NCBI RefSeq assembly: GCF_012849375.1
Contig: NZ_CP051684.1
Span: 1,860,001-1,924,000 of the forward strand
Source of the DNA: Duganella dendranthematis
GTDB taxonomy: Bacteria; Pseudomonadota; Gammaproteobacteria; Burkholderiales; Burkholderiaceae_D
DNA length: 64,000 bases
Direction: 5' to 3'
Notes under the pieces: model-generated
The model's input: only the letters and a program-made list of their open reading frames with translations
Told to the model about the DNA's origin: nothing
The model's database searches: none
Shown: positions 47,182 through 56,947 of the stretch, piece after piece
Layout: each line of letters begins with the position of its first letter
Position numbering within the stretch: position 1 is the stretch's first letter
Translations under genes and position numbers: made by a program

Positions 47182-48794
47182 ATGAATTTGCTGTCACCAC
47201 GTTATCTCGCCTTCAACGCATCGATCATCACCCTGCTGGCCTCGCTGGCGTTAAAGGCGCCGTGGGAAATTACCGCCGTCGCAGCCGCGCTGACCGTCGT
47301 CGGTATCAGCGACCTGCTGCAAACCCGGCGCGCGCTGCGCCGCAACTACCCGATCCTGGCGCACTTCCGTTTCTTTTTCGAATCGATCCGCCCCGAAATC
47401 CGCCAATATCTGCTGGAAGATGACACGGTGGCCGAACCGTTTTCGCGCAACCAGCGCAGCATCGTCTACCAGCGCGCCAAGCAGGACAGCGACAAGCGCC
47501 CGTTCGGCACCCAGCTCGACGTCTACGCCCCGGCTACGAATGGATCAACCACTCGATCGCGCCGGCGCCGGAACAAGATCCCAACTTCCGCATCGAGATC
47601 GGCAACCACCCGGACTGCCCGCGCGCCCAGCCCTACTCGGCCAGCGTGTTCAACATCTCGGCCATGAGCTTTGGCGCGCTGTCGGCCAACGCCATCCTGG
47701 CACTGAACGGCGGCGCCAAGCAGGGCGGCTTCATGCACGACACCGGCGAAGGCAGCATCAGTCCCTACCACCGCCAGAACGGGGGCGACCTGGTGTGGGA
47801 AATCGGCTCCGGTTACTTCGGCTGCCGCAACGACGACGGCACCTTTTCGGAGGAACGCTTCGTCGCCAACGCCAGCGCGCCGCAGGTCAAGATGATTGAG
47901 CTGAAGATGTCGCAAGGCGCCAAGCCGGGCCATGGCGGCGTGCTGCCGGGCGCCAAGGTCACCATCGAAATCGCCCAGACGCGCGGCGTGCCGGTCGGCC
48001 GCGACTGCATCTCGCCATCGCGCCACTCGGCCTTCAGCACGCCGATTGAAATGCTGGAATTCATCGACCGCCTGCGCAATCTGTCGGGCGGCAAGCCGAC
48101 CGGCTTCAAGCTGGCGATCGGTCACCCTTGGGAATTTTTCGGCATCGTCAAGGCCATGCTGGCGACCGGCATCGTACCGGATTTCATCGTGGTCGATGGC
48201 GGCGAAGGCGGCACCGGCGCCGCGCCGCTGGAATTTACCGACCACGTCGGCACGCCGCTGCAGGAAGGCCTGCTGCTGGTGCATAACACGCTGGTCGGCG
48301 CCAACCTGCGCGACAAGATCAAGATCGGCGCCTCGGGCAAGATCATCACCGCGTTCGACATCGCCCGCACGCTGGCGCTGGGGGCGGACTGGTGCAACTC
48401 GGCGCGCGGCTTCATGTTTGCGCTGGGCTGCATCCAGTCGCAAAGCTGCCATACCGACCGCTGCCCGACCGGCGTGGCGACCCAGGACCCGGGGCGCCAG
48501 CGCGCGCTGGTGGTGCCGGACAAAATCCAGCGCGTGGCCAGCTTCCACAAGAACACCATGGAAGCGCTGGCGCAGCTGATCGCCGCCGCCGGCATGACGC
48601 ATCCATCGCAACTGCGGCCGCGCCACCTGGTGCGGCGCATCTCGGAAAACCAGGTCAAGCTGGCCTCGGCCTTGCTGCCGTACCTGGAGAAAGGCGAACT
48701 GCTGGACCCGAGCCAGCTGTCGCGCCTGCCGCCGGTATTTGGCCAATACTGGCCGATGGCGCAAGCCGAGTCGTTCGATCCTTACTGCGGCTGA
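47182..48794 (+). pseudogene. FMN-binding glutamate-synthase-family protein, split by a one-base frameshift
   Basis: Residues encoded from 47182 (MNLLSPRYLAFNAS, two N-terminal membrane segments, then FGTQLDVYAP) read in one frame. From 47533 onward the homologous sequence (GYEWINHSIAPAPEQDPNFRI, then VFNISAMSFGALSANAILAL to the end) continues in the next frame. Loss of one C in the CCCC run at 47528-47531 explains the switch; restored, the protein would be 537 residues. The family is a GltB central-domain-like FMN/Fe-S protein (Cys-containing CHTDRCPTG near the end). It could be a real pseudogene, a programmed shift or a sequencing error. Neither half would be active alone; the longer intact fragment is 47646-48794. 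Confidence 0.85.
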
Positions 48795-48797
48795 GTC

Positions 48798-49094
48798 TTA
48801 TTTGGGGAACGGCACGTAACCGCGCCGGATCGCCCATTCGCGCAGCACGGCATTAATGCCCTGCTGCCAGTCATCGCCCTGCCGCTGGAAAGCCGCGATA
48901 GTGGCGGCATCAAACGCCATCGTCAGCGTCACGGTCGGCGGACCCGGCGGCGCCAACAAGCGCGCCCGCCATGGCCGGAATTGTGCCAGCTCTTCCTCGG
49001 TCAAAGGCTGCGCGTCCGGATCGGACAGTGCCGCCGCAGTGATGATGGCCGACTCTTCCGGAGTCGGCAGGATAATTTTACTTTTGTCCAACAT
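48798..49094 (-). CDS. BrnA-type antitoxin (orphan)
   Basis: The 98-residue product starts at 49094 behind a strong GAGGAGG site. It begins MLDKSKIILPTPEESAIITAAALSDPDAQPLTEEE and has a C-terminal ribbon-helix-helix region (VTLTMAFDAATIAAFQRQGDDWQQGINAVLREW), matching the BrnA antitoxin family. BrnA normally follows and neutralises the BrnT ribonuclease. No BrnT-like reading frame lies upstream (49095-49226), so it stands alone. It may regulate other promoters or counter a BrnT elsewhere. Confidence 0.78.
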   Translation of the reverse strand: MLDKSKIILPTPEESAIITAAALSDPDAQPLTEEELAQFRPWRARLLAPPGPPTVTLTMAFDAATIAAFQRQGDDWQQGINAVLREWAIRRGYVPFPK

Positions 49095-49226
49095 AACGCC
49101 ATGCCTCCTCAGAACTGGCTTTTGCACCAGCTGATTAGACATATCACATGTTGCAGTGGTTCCGGACCAATGATCAGCCCAAAGGTGTGATGTGGGCGGC
49201 TTTGCGCCGCCGCAGGTGGGACGGGC

Positions 49227-49517
49227 TTAGCGCTGCACGTGCAGCTTGATCACGCGCTGTTGCGCTGCGCCGCTGGTAGTGTTGGTCTTGGTCGGCGTGG
49301 TGTCGCACGAGCCGCAGCTGGAGCAGCCGCCGTCGCCGTCATCGCCGCAACCGCCGCCGCCCTGCGTCTTGAAGAACCTGGCCAGCCTGGTCTCGTTGAA
49401 ACCGCGCTTGCCCAGCGTGTAGACAATCCGCCGGCGCCACGCCACCGGCAGGTACTTGGTGCTGAAATGCAGCAGCGCTGCCGCCACGATCAACGCCACA
49501 GTCATCTCTTGCCACAT
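49227..49517 (-). CDS. Small Cys-rich membrane protein after feoB (DUF6587-like)
   Basis: The 96-residue product has one membrane helix (about residues 5-20), a basic segment (WRRRIVYTLGKRGF) and a Cys/Gly/Asp-rich stretch, GGGGCGDDGDGGCSSCGSC, with four Cys suited to binding a metal or Fe-S cluster. It begins 1 base after feoB. Short Cys-rich membrane proteins linked to feoB exist in several bacteria and may replace FeoC; DUF6587 is my best family guess. The role in ferrous iron transport is inferred from position and cysteines. Confidence 0.75.
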   Translation of the reverse strand: MWQEMTVALIVAAALLHFSTKYLPVAWRRRIVYTLGKRGFNETRLARFFKTQGGGGCGDDGDGGCSSCGSCDTTPTKTNTTSGAAQQRVIKLHVQR

Positions 49518-49518
49518 A

Positions 49519-51423
49519 TTAGCCTCCCAGGAGCGCCAGCGAAATCCGGTAAGTCAGGAACGATGCGATGTACGCCAGCGCGAACATATAGCCGGCCATC
49601 AGCAGCGCGTAACGGGTGCTGCCGGTCTCGCGCCGCACCACCGACAGCGTCGACAGACACTGCGGCGCAAACACGTACCAGGCCAGCAGCGACAACGCGG
49701 TCGGCAAGGTCCACGAGGCCGAGATGATCGGCTCCAGCGACTGCGCCAGCGCCTCGCCGCTCTGCGACAGCGCGTACACCGTGCCCAGCGCGCCGACCGC
49801 CACTTCCCGCGCAGCCAGACCCGGCACCAGCGCGATGCAGATCTGCCAGTTAAAGCCGATCGGCGCAAAAATATATTCGAGGCCGCGGCCCAGCAGGCCG
49901 GCCAGGCTGTAGTAGATCGGCGGATGGGTCGCGCCTTCCGGTGCGCCCGGGAAGGAGCTCAGGAACCACAGCAGCACCATCAGCGTCAAAATCACGGTGC
50001 CGACGCGGGTCAGGAAGATCTTGGCGCGCTCCCACAGGCCCAGCGCCAGGTTCTGCAAATGCGGCCAGTGGTAAGCCGGCAGTTCCAGCATCAGCGGCTG
50101 CTGCTGGTTGGCGCCCAGCGTGCGCTTGAAGAAGTAAGCCACCGCCATCGCCGAGAAGATGCCGGCGAAGTACAGCACGAACAGCACCAGCCCTTGCAGG
50201 CTGAGGAAACCGTACACTTCGCGCTCGGGAATGAAGGCGGCGATGATCAGCGCATACACCGGCAGCCGCGCCGAGCACGTCATCAGCGGCGCGATCATGA
50301 TGGTGACCAGGCGGTCGCGCGGATTCTGAATCGTGCGCGCCGCCATCACGCCCGGAATCGCGCAGGCAAAGCTGGACAGCAGCGGAATGAAGGCGCGGCC
50401 CGACAGGCCGACGCCGCCCATCAGGCGGTCCAGCAGGAAGGCCGCGCGCGGCAGGTAGCCGCAGTCTTCCAGCACAAGAATAAAGAAGAACAAGATCAGA
50501 ATCTGCGGCAGGAACACCAGTACGCTGCCGGCGCCACTCAATATGCCGTCCACCAGCAGGCCGCGCAGCACGCCGTCCGGCATCGCCTCGCGCACCACGG
50601 CGCCCAGCTGGTCGACGCTGTCCTTGATCAGGTCCATTACCGGCGTGGCCCAGGTGAACACCGCCTGGAACACCAGGAACATCAGCACCGCCAGAATGAT
50701 CGGGCCGAGCACGGGGTGGAGCACTACGTTGTCCAGCTTCTCGGACAGCGCATCGTCGGTGGCGGCCGGCGCCTTGACGGTCAGGTCGAGGATGCGGCGC
50801 ACTTCGCGCTGCGTGTCTTCCACGCTGACGGCGTCGATGGCCGACAGTGGCTGCGGCGTGCCGACCGCCAGTGGCAGCATCTGGTCCAGCGCGCGCAGCA
50901 GCGACTTCTCGCCGCCCGCCTGCACCGCCACGGTTTCCACCACCGTCATGCCCAGTTCCTGCGCCAGGCGGTCGGCGTCGATGATGACGCCGCGCTTCTT
51001 GGCCACGTCCACCATATTCAGCGCCAGGATCATCGGCAGGCCGAGTCGTTTGATTTCCAATACCAGGCGCAGGTTCAGGCGCAGGTTGGTGGCGTTGACC
51101 ACGCACACCACCACGTCCGGCGCGGCGTCGCCCTTGCGCAGGCCGGCCACCACGTCACGGGTGATTTCCTCGTCCGGCGTGTGGGCGTTCAGGCTGTAAG
51201 CGCCCGGCAAGTCCAGCACGCGGAAGGCGTTGCCGGCGGTGGTGGTGAACGCGCCTTCCTTGCGTTCGATCGTCACGCCGGCGTAGTTGGCCACTTTCTG
51301 GCGCGCGCCGGTCAGCCGGTTGAACAAGGCGGTCTTGCCGCAATTTGGATTGCCCAGCAAGGCCACCATCGGCGTGCGCGCCGTGATCGGCGCCTGCGAC
51401 ACCTGCTTATCTACTGCACCCAT
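49519..51423 (-). CDS. feoB: Ferrous iron transporter FeoB
   Basis: FeoB takes up Fe2+ across the inner membrane, driven by its G domain. From the ATG at 51423 the 634-residue product has G1 GNPNCGKT, G3 DLPGAYS and G4 LNMVD motifs. These are followed by a GDI region and two Gate domains (IILAVLMFLVFQAVFTW and the later GTVILTLMVLLWFL), with about eight membrane helices. It is shorter than Escherichia coli FeoB (773), as in other betaproteobacteria. It starts 4 bases after feoA. An upstream extension to 51561 runs through feoA and is rejected. Confidence 0.97.
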   Translation of the reverse strand: MGAVDKQVSQAPITARTPMVALLGNPNCGKTALFNRLTGARQKVANYAGVTIERKEGAFTTTAGNAFRVLDLPGAYSLNAHTPDEEITRDVVAGLRKGDAAPDVVVCVVNATNLRLNLRLVLEIKRLGLPMILALNMVDVAKKRGVIIDADRLAQELGMTVVETVAVQAGGEKSLLRALDQMLPLAVGTPQPLSAIDAVSVEDTQREVRRILDLTVKAPAATDDALSEKLDNVVLHPVLGPIILAVLMFLVFQAVFTWATPVMDLIKDSVDQLGAVVREAMPDGVLRGLLVDGILSGAGSVLVFLPQILILFFFILVLEDCGYLPRAAFLLDRLMGGVGLSGRAFIPLLSSFACAIPGVMAARTIQNPRDRLVTIMIAPLMTCSARLPVYALIIAAFIPEREVYGFLSLQGLVLFVLYFAGIFSAMAVAYFFKRTLGANQQQPLMLELPAYHWPHLQNLALGLWERAKIFLTRVGTVILTLMVLLWFLSSFPGAPEGATHPPIYYSLAGLLGRGLEYIFAPIGFNWQICIALVPGLAAREVAVGALGTVYALSQSGEALAQSLEPIISASWTLPTALSLLAWYVFAPQCLSTLSVVRRETGSTRYALLMAGYMFALAYIASFLTYRISLALLGG

Positions 51424-51427
51424 GTTT

Positions 51428-51694
51428 TTATTCCGGTTGAATCGAGACCAGCGCGGCTTCAAAGCGGCGCAATGCAAATGTGGAGTTGCCGACTTTGATC
51501 GCCAGCGGTTCGCCGCCCGGCATGCCGCGCTTGAGCATGCGGATTTTTTCGCCGGGCACAAAGCCCAGTTCCATCAGGCGGCGCGACAGGGCGGCGCCGC
51601 CATCGGCGTCCGCGCCGGCAGAGACATGCACCACGGTGGCGGTGGCGCCGACCGTCAGGGTGTCGAGGGTAGTCAGGGAAACAGCGTGCGTCAT
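51428..51694 (-). CDS. feoA: Ferrous iron transport protein FeoA
   Basis: The 88-residue product is an SH3-like domain: MTHAVSLTTLDTLTVGATATV, then RRLMELGFVPGEKIRMLKRGMPGGEPLAIKVGNSTFALRRFEA. FeoA assists FeoB function. It is the first gene of feoA-feoB-Cys-rich protein, divergent from bfd across 258 bases that carry a Fur box. ATG 51694 is preferred to a 10-residue longer form. Confidence 0.94.
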   Translation of the reverse strand: MTHAVSLTTLDTLTVGATATVVHVSAGADADGGAALSRRLMELGFVPGEKIRMLKRGMPGGEPLAIKVGNSTFALRRFEAALVSIQPE

Positions 51695-51856
51695 GGCAAA
51701 GTCCAGTCGAGAGGCCGCTGGCAAGGTGGCTGCGGCGCGACCGGCAAGGCCGCAACGTTGCGTTCCTGCCGGAATCAGATACTAGCATTATAAACGGTAA
51801 TGCGAATGACTTCTATTTAGCTTGCATACTGTAGAAAAATCGGGCAGTATACGTTT

Positions 51857-51875
51857 AATGATAATGATTCGCATT
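51857..51875. promoter_or_regulatory. Fur box between feoA and bfd
   Basis: The sequence contains AATGATAATGATT, which matches 12 of 13 core positions of the Fur consensus (AATGATAATCATT), and the full 19 bases form a partial dyad (AATG...CATT). It sits 163 bases upstream of feoA and 78 bases upstream of bfd, able to control both. Fur itself is encoded at 24434. Iron-dependent repression is the expected result. Confidence 0.8.
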
Positions 51876-51952
51876 AAGTTGCTGGCAATCATGTCAGAAA
51901 AGTCTTAATCAAGCCTTATTCGATTTTTATAGCCTAGCCAGAAGGTGCATCA

Positions 51953-52177
51953 ATGATTGTTTGTGTCTGCAACAACATCTCCGATCGCGAAATCCGTCAA
52001 GCAATGGAATTGGGAATCACTTCGATGGACGAACTGCGCGACGCGCTGGGCGTAGCCACCTGCTGCGGCCAATGCTTCTCCTGCGCGGAAGAAATCCTCA
52101 CCGAACAACTGGCTGCGCAAGCCGCTGCCGCCAACCTCCAGGAAACTGTGCTGAAACGCCCGGTCTTCTCTAACTAA
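51953..52177 (+). CDS. bfd: Bacterioferritin-associated ferredoxin
   Basis: The 74-residue product binds a 2Fe-2S cluster through MIVCVCNN and CCGQCFSC (Cys4, Cys6 and the last two of the Cys cluster). Bfd reduces the iron core of bacterioferritin to release iron during starvation. Bacterioferritin is encoded nearby at 53660. It is divergent from feoA with the Fur box between, and tonB begins 2 bases after its stop. Confidence 0.95.
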   Translation: MIVCVCNNISDREIRQAMELGITSMDELRDALGVATCCGQCFSCAEEILTEQLAAQAAAANLQETVLKRPVFSN

Positions 52178-52179
52178 TC

Positions 52180-52890
52180 ATGAATACAATGACCTACAGC
52201 CGGACGGCGTCGCCGCTGTCCGCGGATGACAACGGCCGCGTGCAGGAATTCAAGCGCCGCACCCGCAAGCTCACCCCGCTCGCCGCGATTGTGCTGGGTC
52301 ATGTTGTCGTGTTTTATCTGGCGTATTCCGGCATGCTGCGGTCGGTGACGCATGCGATCATGCCGCAGGTGGTGACGGTGACGTTCGTGGCCTCGCCAGA
52401 GCCGCTGAAAGCGCAACCGCAGCCGAAGGAAGTGCCGCTGGTGCAGCCGAAGCAAACTTTTGTGCCGCCGCTGCCGCTGGTGAATATCGTGCAGACCGAG
52501 CCGACCATCACGCTGCCGCCGCCGCAACCGCGTCCGGCAGAACCGACCACGGCGCACGCCGCGCCAACCACCGCACAGGTCGCGCCGCCGGCGCCGCCAG
52601 CGCCATCGACGCCGAAGACTGTATCGGGCGTGGAATACGTCCGCGCGCCGTCACCGGTGTACCCGAGCATGTCGCGCCGCATGGGCGAGACCGGTACCGT
52701 GATGCTGCGCGTGCTGATTGGGGAAAAAGGCAATGCGGAACAGGTGACGGTGCAGAAATCATCCGGTTCCAGCAATCTGGATGAAGCCGGCCGCCAGGCC
52801 GTGCTGCGCGCGCTGTACAAGCCGTTTATCGAGGACGGCAAGGCCGTCCCCGTGTACGTGCTGGTGCCGATTAACTTCCAGCTCGGCTAG
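52180..52890 (+). CDS. tonB: Energy transducer TonB
   Basis: The 236-residue product has a cytoplasmic N-terminus and one membrane helix (about 32-52, PLAAIVLGHVVVFYLAY). A Pro-rich periplasmic spacer (about 70-145) and a C-terminal TonB domain (YVRAPSPVYPSMSRRMGETGTVMLRVLIGEKG to FQLG) follow. TonB transmits energy from ExbBD to outer-membrane siderophore receptors. It follows bfd by 2 bases and so shares its Fur-controlled promoter; an ExbB/ExbD pair is at 21685-22793. Confidence 0.94.
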   Translation: MNTMTYSRTASPLSADDNGRVQEFKRRTRKLTPLAAIVLGHVVVFYLAYSGMLRSVTHAIMPQVVTVTFVASPEPLKAQPQPKEVPLVQPKQTFVPPLPLVNIVQTEPTITLPPPQPRPAEPTTAHAAPTTAQVAPPAPPAPSTPKTVSGVEYVRAPSPVYPSMSRRMGETGTVMLRVLIGEKGNAEQVTVQKSSGSSNLDEAGRQAVLRALYKPFIEDGKAVPVYVLVPINFQLG

Positions 52891-52893
52891 GCT

Positions 52894-53430
52894 TTACAGA
52901 TCCAGCCGGCCCTCGATGGAGTCATCGAGGGTTTTGCCGATCACGGCGCCGATCAGCATTTTGACGCTGGCCACCGCCTTGCCGTGCTTGGTATCCCAGT
53001 AGTAGCCGTAGGTCGGCGCAAACTTGATCAACGTCACGCGCGGATCATCCTCGCCGCCGGTGAACCAGGTCTTCATCGTAAAACTCCACAGCTCCTTGAT
53101 TTTCACCGGATCGCGCGACACCGTGGCGATGCCCTCCAGGTGCATGAACTCGGAATGCGCCGAGCCCTGGAAGTACAGCGTGGCCGACGGATCGGCTGCC
53201 AGCTCCTGGTTCTTCAGGCTGTCGCTGGCGGAGATAAACCACAGATTGCCCAGCTCATCGACCTGCAGCGCCGTCATCGGCCGCGCGTCGCCGGGACCGC
53301 CGTCGCCATCGTTGGTGCAGAAGAAGCAGCCGGGCGTGCTGTCGACGAAGTCGCGGATCTTGTGAACGGCGTCTTCGCCGATCAGGTCTTGATGATTATT
53401 TTCGGGTTGATTGGCGTTGATGGAATCCAT
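52894..53430 (-). CDS. Pyridoxamine 5'-phosphate oxidase-family (general stress protein 26-like) protein
   Basis: The 178-residue product has the split-barrel flavin-binding fold: VDSTPGCFFCTNDGDGGPGDARPMTALQVDELGNLWFISASDS, then ATLYFQGSAHSEFMHLEGIATVSRDPVKIKELW. This is the PNPOx-like/GSP26 group, whose members bind FMN, haem or F420. No specific substrate is evident. It is convergent with tonB (3-base gap) and divergent from bfr. Confidence 0.88.
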   Translation of the reverse strand: MDSINANQPENNHQDLIGEDAVHKIRDFVDSTPGCFFCTNDGDGGPGDARPMTALQVDELGNLWFISASDSLKNQELAADPSATLYFQGSAHSEFMHLEGIATVSRDPVKIKELWSFTMKTWFTGGEDDPRVTLIKFAPTYGYYWDTKHGKAVASVKMLIGAVIGKTLDDSIEGRLDL

Positions 53431-53514
53431 GGCTTAGCTCCTGAAGGTTGAGCTTCCATGGTAGCGGCGACGGCGCGCCGGCACCGTGAGATGCCGCACA
53501 CTGCCCCTACTACG

Positions 53515-53533
53515 AATGCTAATAGTTTTCATT
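53515..53533. promoter_or_regulatory. Weak Fur-box-like dyad upstream of bfr
   Basis: AATGCTAATAGTTTTCATT has matching AATG/CATT ends and 10 of 13 core matches to the Fur consensus. It lies 126 bases upstream of bfr and 84 bases upstream of the divergent PNPOx gene. It is weaker than the site at 51857 and may be chance. Confidence 0.35.
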
Positions 53534-53659
53534 TGCGCCAGTGCTCTCAATCACCGAACTTAGTGGGTATTTCGCCGAAATTATCAGACATTCACCTCAC
53601 ATCAATCGACAATTCGTGGCACAATGGCGCCATTCGCAATCATCACAGAAAGACATGCC

Positions 53660-54136
53660 ATGAAGGGCGACCAAGAAGTCATCCGCTTGCTCAACGCACA
53701 GCTGACCAACGAACTCACCGCGATCAACCAGTACTTCCTGCACGCCAAGATGTACAAGCACTGGGGCCTGGAAAAGATTGGCAAGAAAGAGTACGAAGAA
53801 TCGATCGGCGAGATGAAGCATGCCGATAAACTGATCGACCGCATCCTGATGCTGGATGGCCTGCCGAACCTGCAAGCCATGCACAAAGTCATGGTCGGCG
53901 AGAACACCGAAGAGATGCTGAACTGCGACCTGAAGCTGGAAAAAGGCGCACAGATCACCGTCAAGGAAGGCATCGCCGCAGCCGAGAAAGCCGCCGACTA
54001 CGTGTCGCGCGACCTGCTGCTGATGATCCTGGAAGACACCGAAGAACACATCGACTGGCTGGAAACCCAGCTGGACCTGATCGGCAAAGTGGGCATCCAG
54101 AACTACCTGCAAAGCCAGATGAGCGTCGACGACTGA
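53660..54136 (+). CDS. bfr: Bacterioferritin
   Basis: The 158-residue product stores iron in a 24-mer haem-containing shell. From the ATG at 53660 the ferroxidase residues fall at canonical positions: Glu18, Glu51 and His54, with the haem-ligand Met52 in EMKHADKLIDRIL. The second half keeps LEDTEEHIDWLETQLDLI for the remaining ligands. Its reductase partner bfd is 1.5 kb upstream. The gene ends before a strong bidirectional terminator. Confidence 0.97.
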   Translation: MKGDQEVIRLLNAQLTNELTAINQYFLHAKMYKHWGLEKIGKKEYEESIGEMKHADKLIDRILMLDGLPNLQAMHKVMVGENTEEMLNCDLKLEKGAQITVKEGIAAAEKAADYVSRDLLLMILEDTEEHIDWLETQLDLIGKVGIQNYLQSQMSVDD

Positions 54137-54141
54137 AAATG

Positions 54142-54165
54142 AAAACGCCCCTCGCGGGGCGTTTT
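54142..54165. terminator. Bidirectional intrinsic terminator between bfr and GST gene
   Basis: AAAACGCCCC and GGGGCGTTTT form a perfect 10-base stem around TCGC, with A-run and T-run on opposite sides. It therefore serves the convergent bfr and GST genes. Confidence 0.92.
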
Positions 54166-54167
54166 GC

Positions 54168-54776
54168 TTATTGAGGGACAGTGTCCTTGAACGACTGGCG
54201 TTCGGACAGCTTGTCATACAGCTTGGCCAGGTTGGCGTAATCGTCGCGCCAGGCGATGTCCGGGAAGCGGAACGACAGCCAGCCCAAGGTGCAGCCGACC
54301 GCCACGTCGGCCAGCGAATAATGGATGCCGTTGCAGTAAGCCTGCTCGCCCAGCTTGTCGGACAGCGTCTTCAGGCCCAGTTCGACCTTGCGCATCTGGC
54401 GCGCCATCCACTCTTCGCTCTGCTGCTCCGGCGGCCGCATGGTGCGCTCCAGGCGCACGCTGACGGCGGCGTCCAGCATGCCATCGGCCAGCGCTTCCCA
54501 GCACTTGACGTCGGCGCGGTCGCGGCCGTTCGGCGGCAGCAGCTTGCAGACCGGCGTCAGCGTATCGAGATACTCGACCATCACGCGCGAATCGATCATC
54601 ACCGTGCCGTCTTCCATGATCAGGCTCGGCACTTTGCCCAGCGGATTAAACTGGTTGATGATGGTGTCGGCCGCCCACACATTCTCCAGTTCGAACTGGC
54701 AATCGAGCTTTTTTTCCGCGAGCACGACACGAACCTTGCGGACATAAGGGCTGGCGAGGGAACCGATGAGTTTCAT
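54168..54776 (-). CDS. Glutathione S-transferase family protein
   Basis: The 202-residue product (ATG at 54776; an upstream GTG adds two residues) begins MKLIGSLASPYVRKVRVVLAEKK and has the thioredoxin-like domain with GKVPSLIMEDGTVMIDSRVMVEYL. The helical C-terminal domain contains YSLADVAVGCTLGWLSFRFPD. This is the YibF-like GST group. Ser9/Ser12 are the probable glutathione-activating region. The substrate is unknown. It is divergent from purB. Confidence 0.93.
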   Translation of the reverse strand: MKLIGSLASPYVRKVRVVLAEKKLDCQFELENVWAADTIINQFNPLGKVPSLIMEDGTVMIDSRVMVEYLDTLTPVCKLLPPNGRDRADVKCWEALADGMLDAAVSVRLERTMRPPEQQSEEWMARQMRKVELGLKTLSDKLGEQAYCNGIHYSLADVAVGCTLGWLSFRFPDIAWRDDYANLAKLYDKLSERQSFKDTVPQ

Positions 54777-54842
54777 AGACACTTATAGAGGAAGAACAGG
54801 CTTCAGTATAACATCGGCGGCTTGGGCGGCCGCCAATGGTAA

Positions 54843-56258
<1,416 letters not shown>

Positions 56259-56284
56259 TGTAGATAGGAAATTTGTTCTACACT

Positions 56285-56320
56285 AGCCCCGCCGGCTTCC
56301 ACGTCGCGGGGCTTTTTTTT
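56285..56320 (+). terminator. Intrinsic terminator after purB
   Basis: AGCCCCGC and GCGGGGCT pair across a 13-base loop and are followed by a run of T residues. It is 26 bases after the purB stop. Confidence 0.88.
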
Positions 56321-56394
56321 ACCCTGGTCAAGCGCACATCGGATTTCTTTGGTATATTTAGTCCTAACACGTACTATTTCCTCGGAGCCGCTTT

Positions 56395-56922
56395 ATGCCA
56401 CGCTATACCAAAACCGCAATGTTGCTGCACTGGCTGGTCGCCTTGCTCATCATCGCTACCTTCTTCCTCGGCCTGTCCATGGTCGCGATCCACGGCTTTT
56501 CGCCGACCAAGCTCAAATACTTCTCCTGGCACAAATGGATGGGTGTGACGGTGTTTGCGCTGGCGGTGCTGCGCGTGCTGTGGCGCGTCACGCACAAGCC
56601 GCCAGCCAAGCTGGCGTCGATTCCGGACTGGCAGCACATGATCGCCGAAGGCATGCATTACCTGCTGTACTTCCTGATCTTCGCGGTGCCGCTGTCGGGC
56701 TACTTCTACACCTATGCGGCCGGCGTGCCGGTGGTGTACCTGGGCCTGTGGCAGATGCCGGCCGTGATGGCAGCCAATCCCGAACTTAAGCCAGTCTTAC
56801 AAAATGTCCATTATATTTTGACCATGACCATGGCGGCCGCGGTGGTCGCTCATGCCCTGGCCGCACTGAAGCATCACTTCATCGACCGCGACGTGACGCT
56901 AAAACGCATGTTGCCGCTGTAA
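56395..56922 (+). CDS. cybB: Cytochrome b561-family protein
   Basis: The 175-residue product has four predicted membrane helices. Conserved His residues lie in MLLHWLVALLI, WHKWMGVTVF, MHYLLYFLIFAVPLSGYFYTY and AHALAALKHHFIDRD, the ligands for two haem b groups. The family moves electrons from quinol to oxygen or periplasmic partners (CybB in Escherichia coli is a superoxide:ubiquinone oxidoreductase). Two YceI proteins follow in the same direction (25 and 24 bases apart), repeating the yceJ-yceI arrangement. Confidence 0.93.
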   Translation: MPRYTKTAMLLHWLVALLIIATFFLGLSMVAIHGFSPTKLKYFSWHKWMGVTVFALAVLRVLWRVTHKPPAKLASIPDWQHMIAEGMHYLLYFLIFAVPLSGYFYTYAAGVPVVYLGLWQMPAVMAANPELKPVLQNVHYILTMTMAAAVVAHALAALKHHFIDRDVTLKRMLPL

Positions 56923-56947
56923 TCCCATTCATCCACTGGAGCCTTAC

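Noticed and set aside
51428..51561. Upstream extension of FeoB
   Set aside because: It reads through feoA in another frame; the G domain is complete from 51423.
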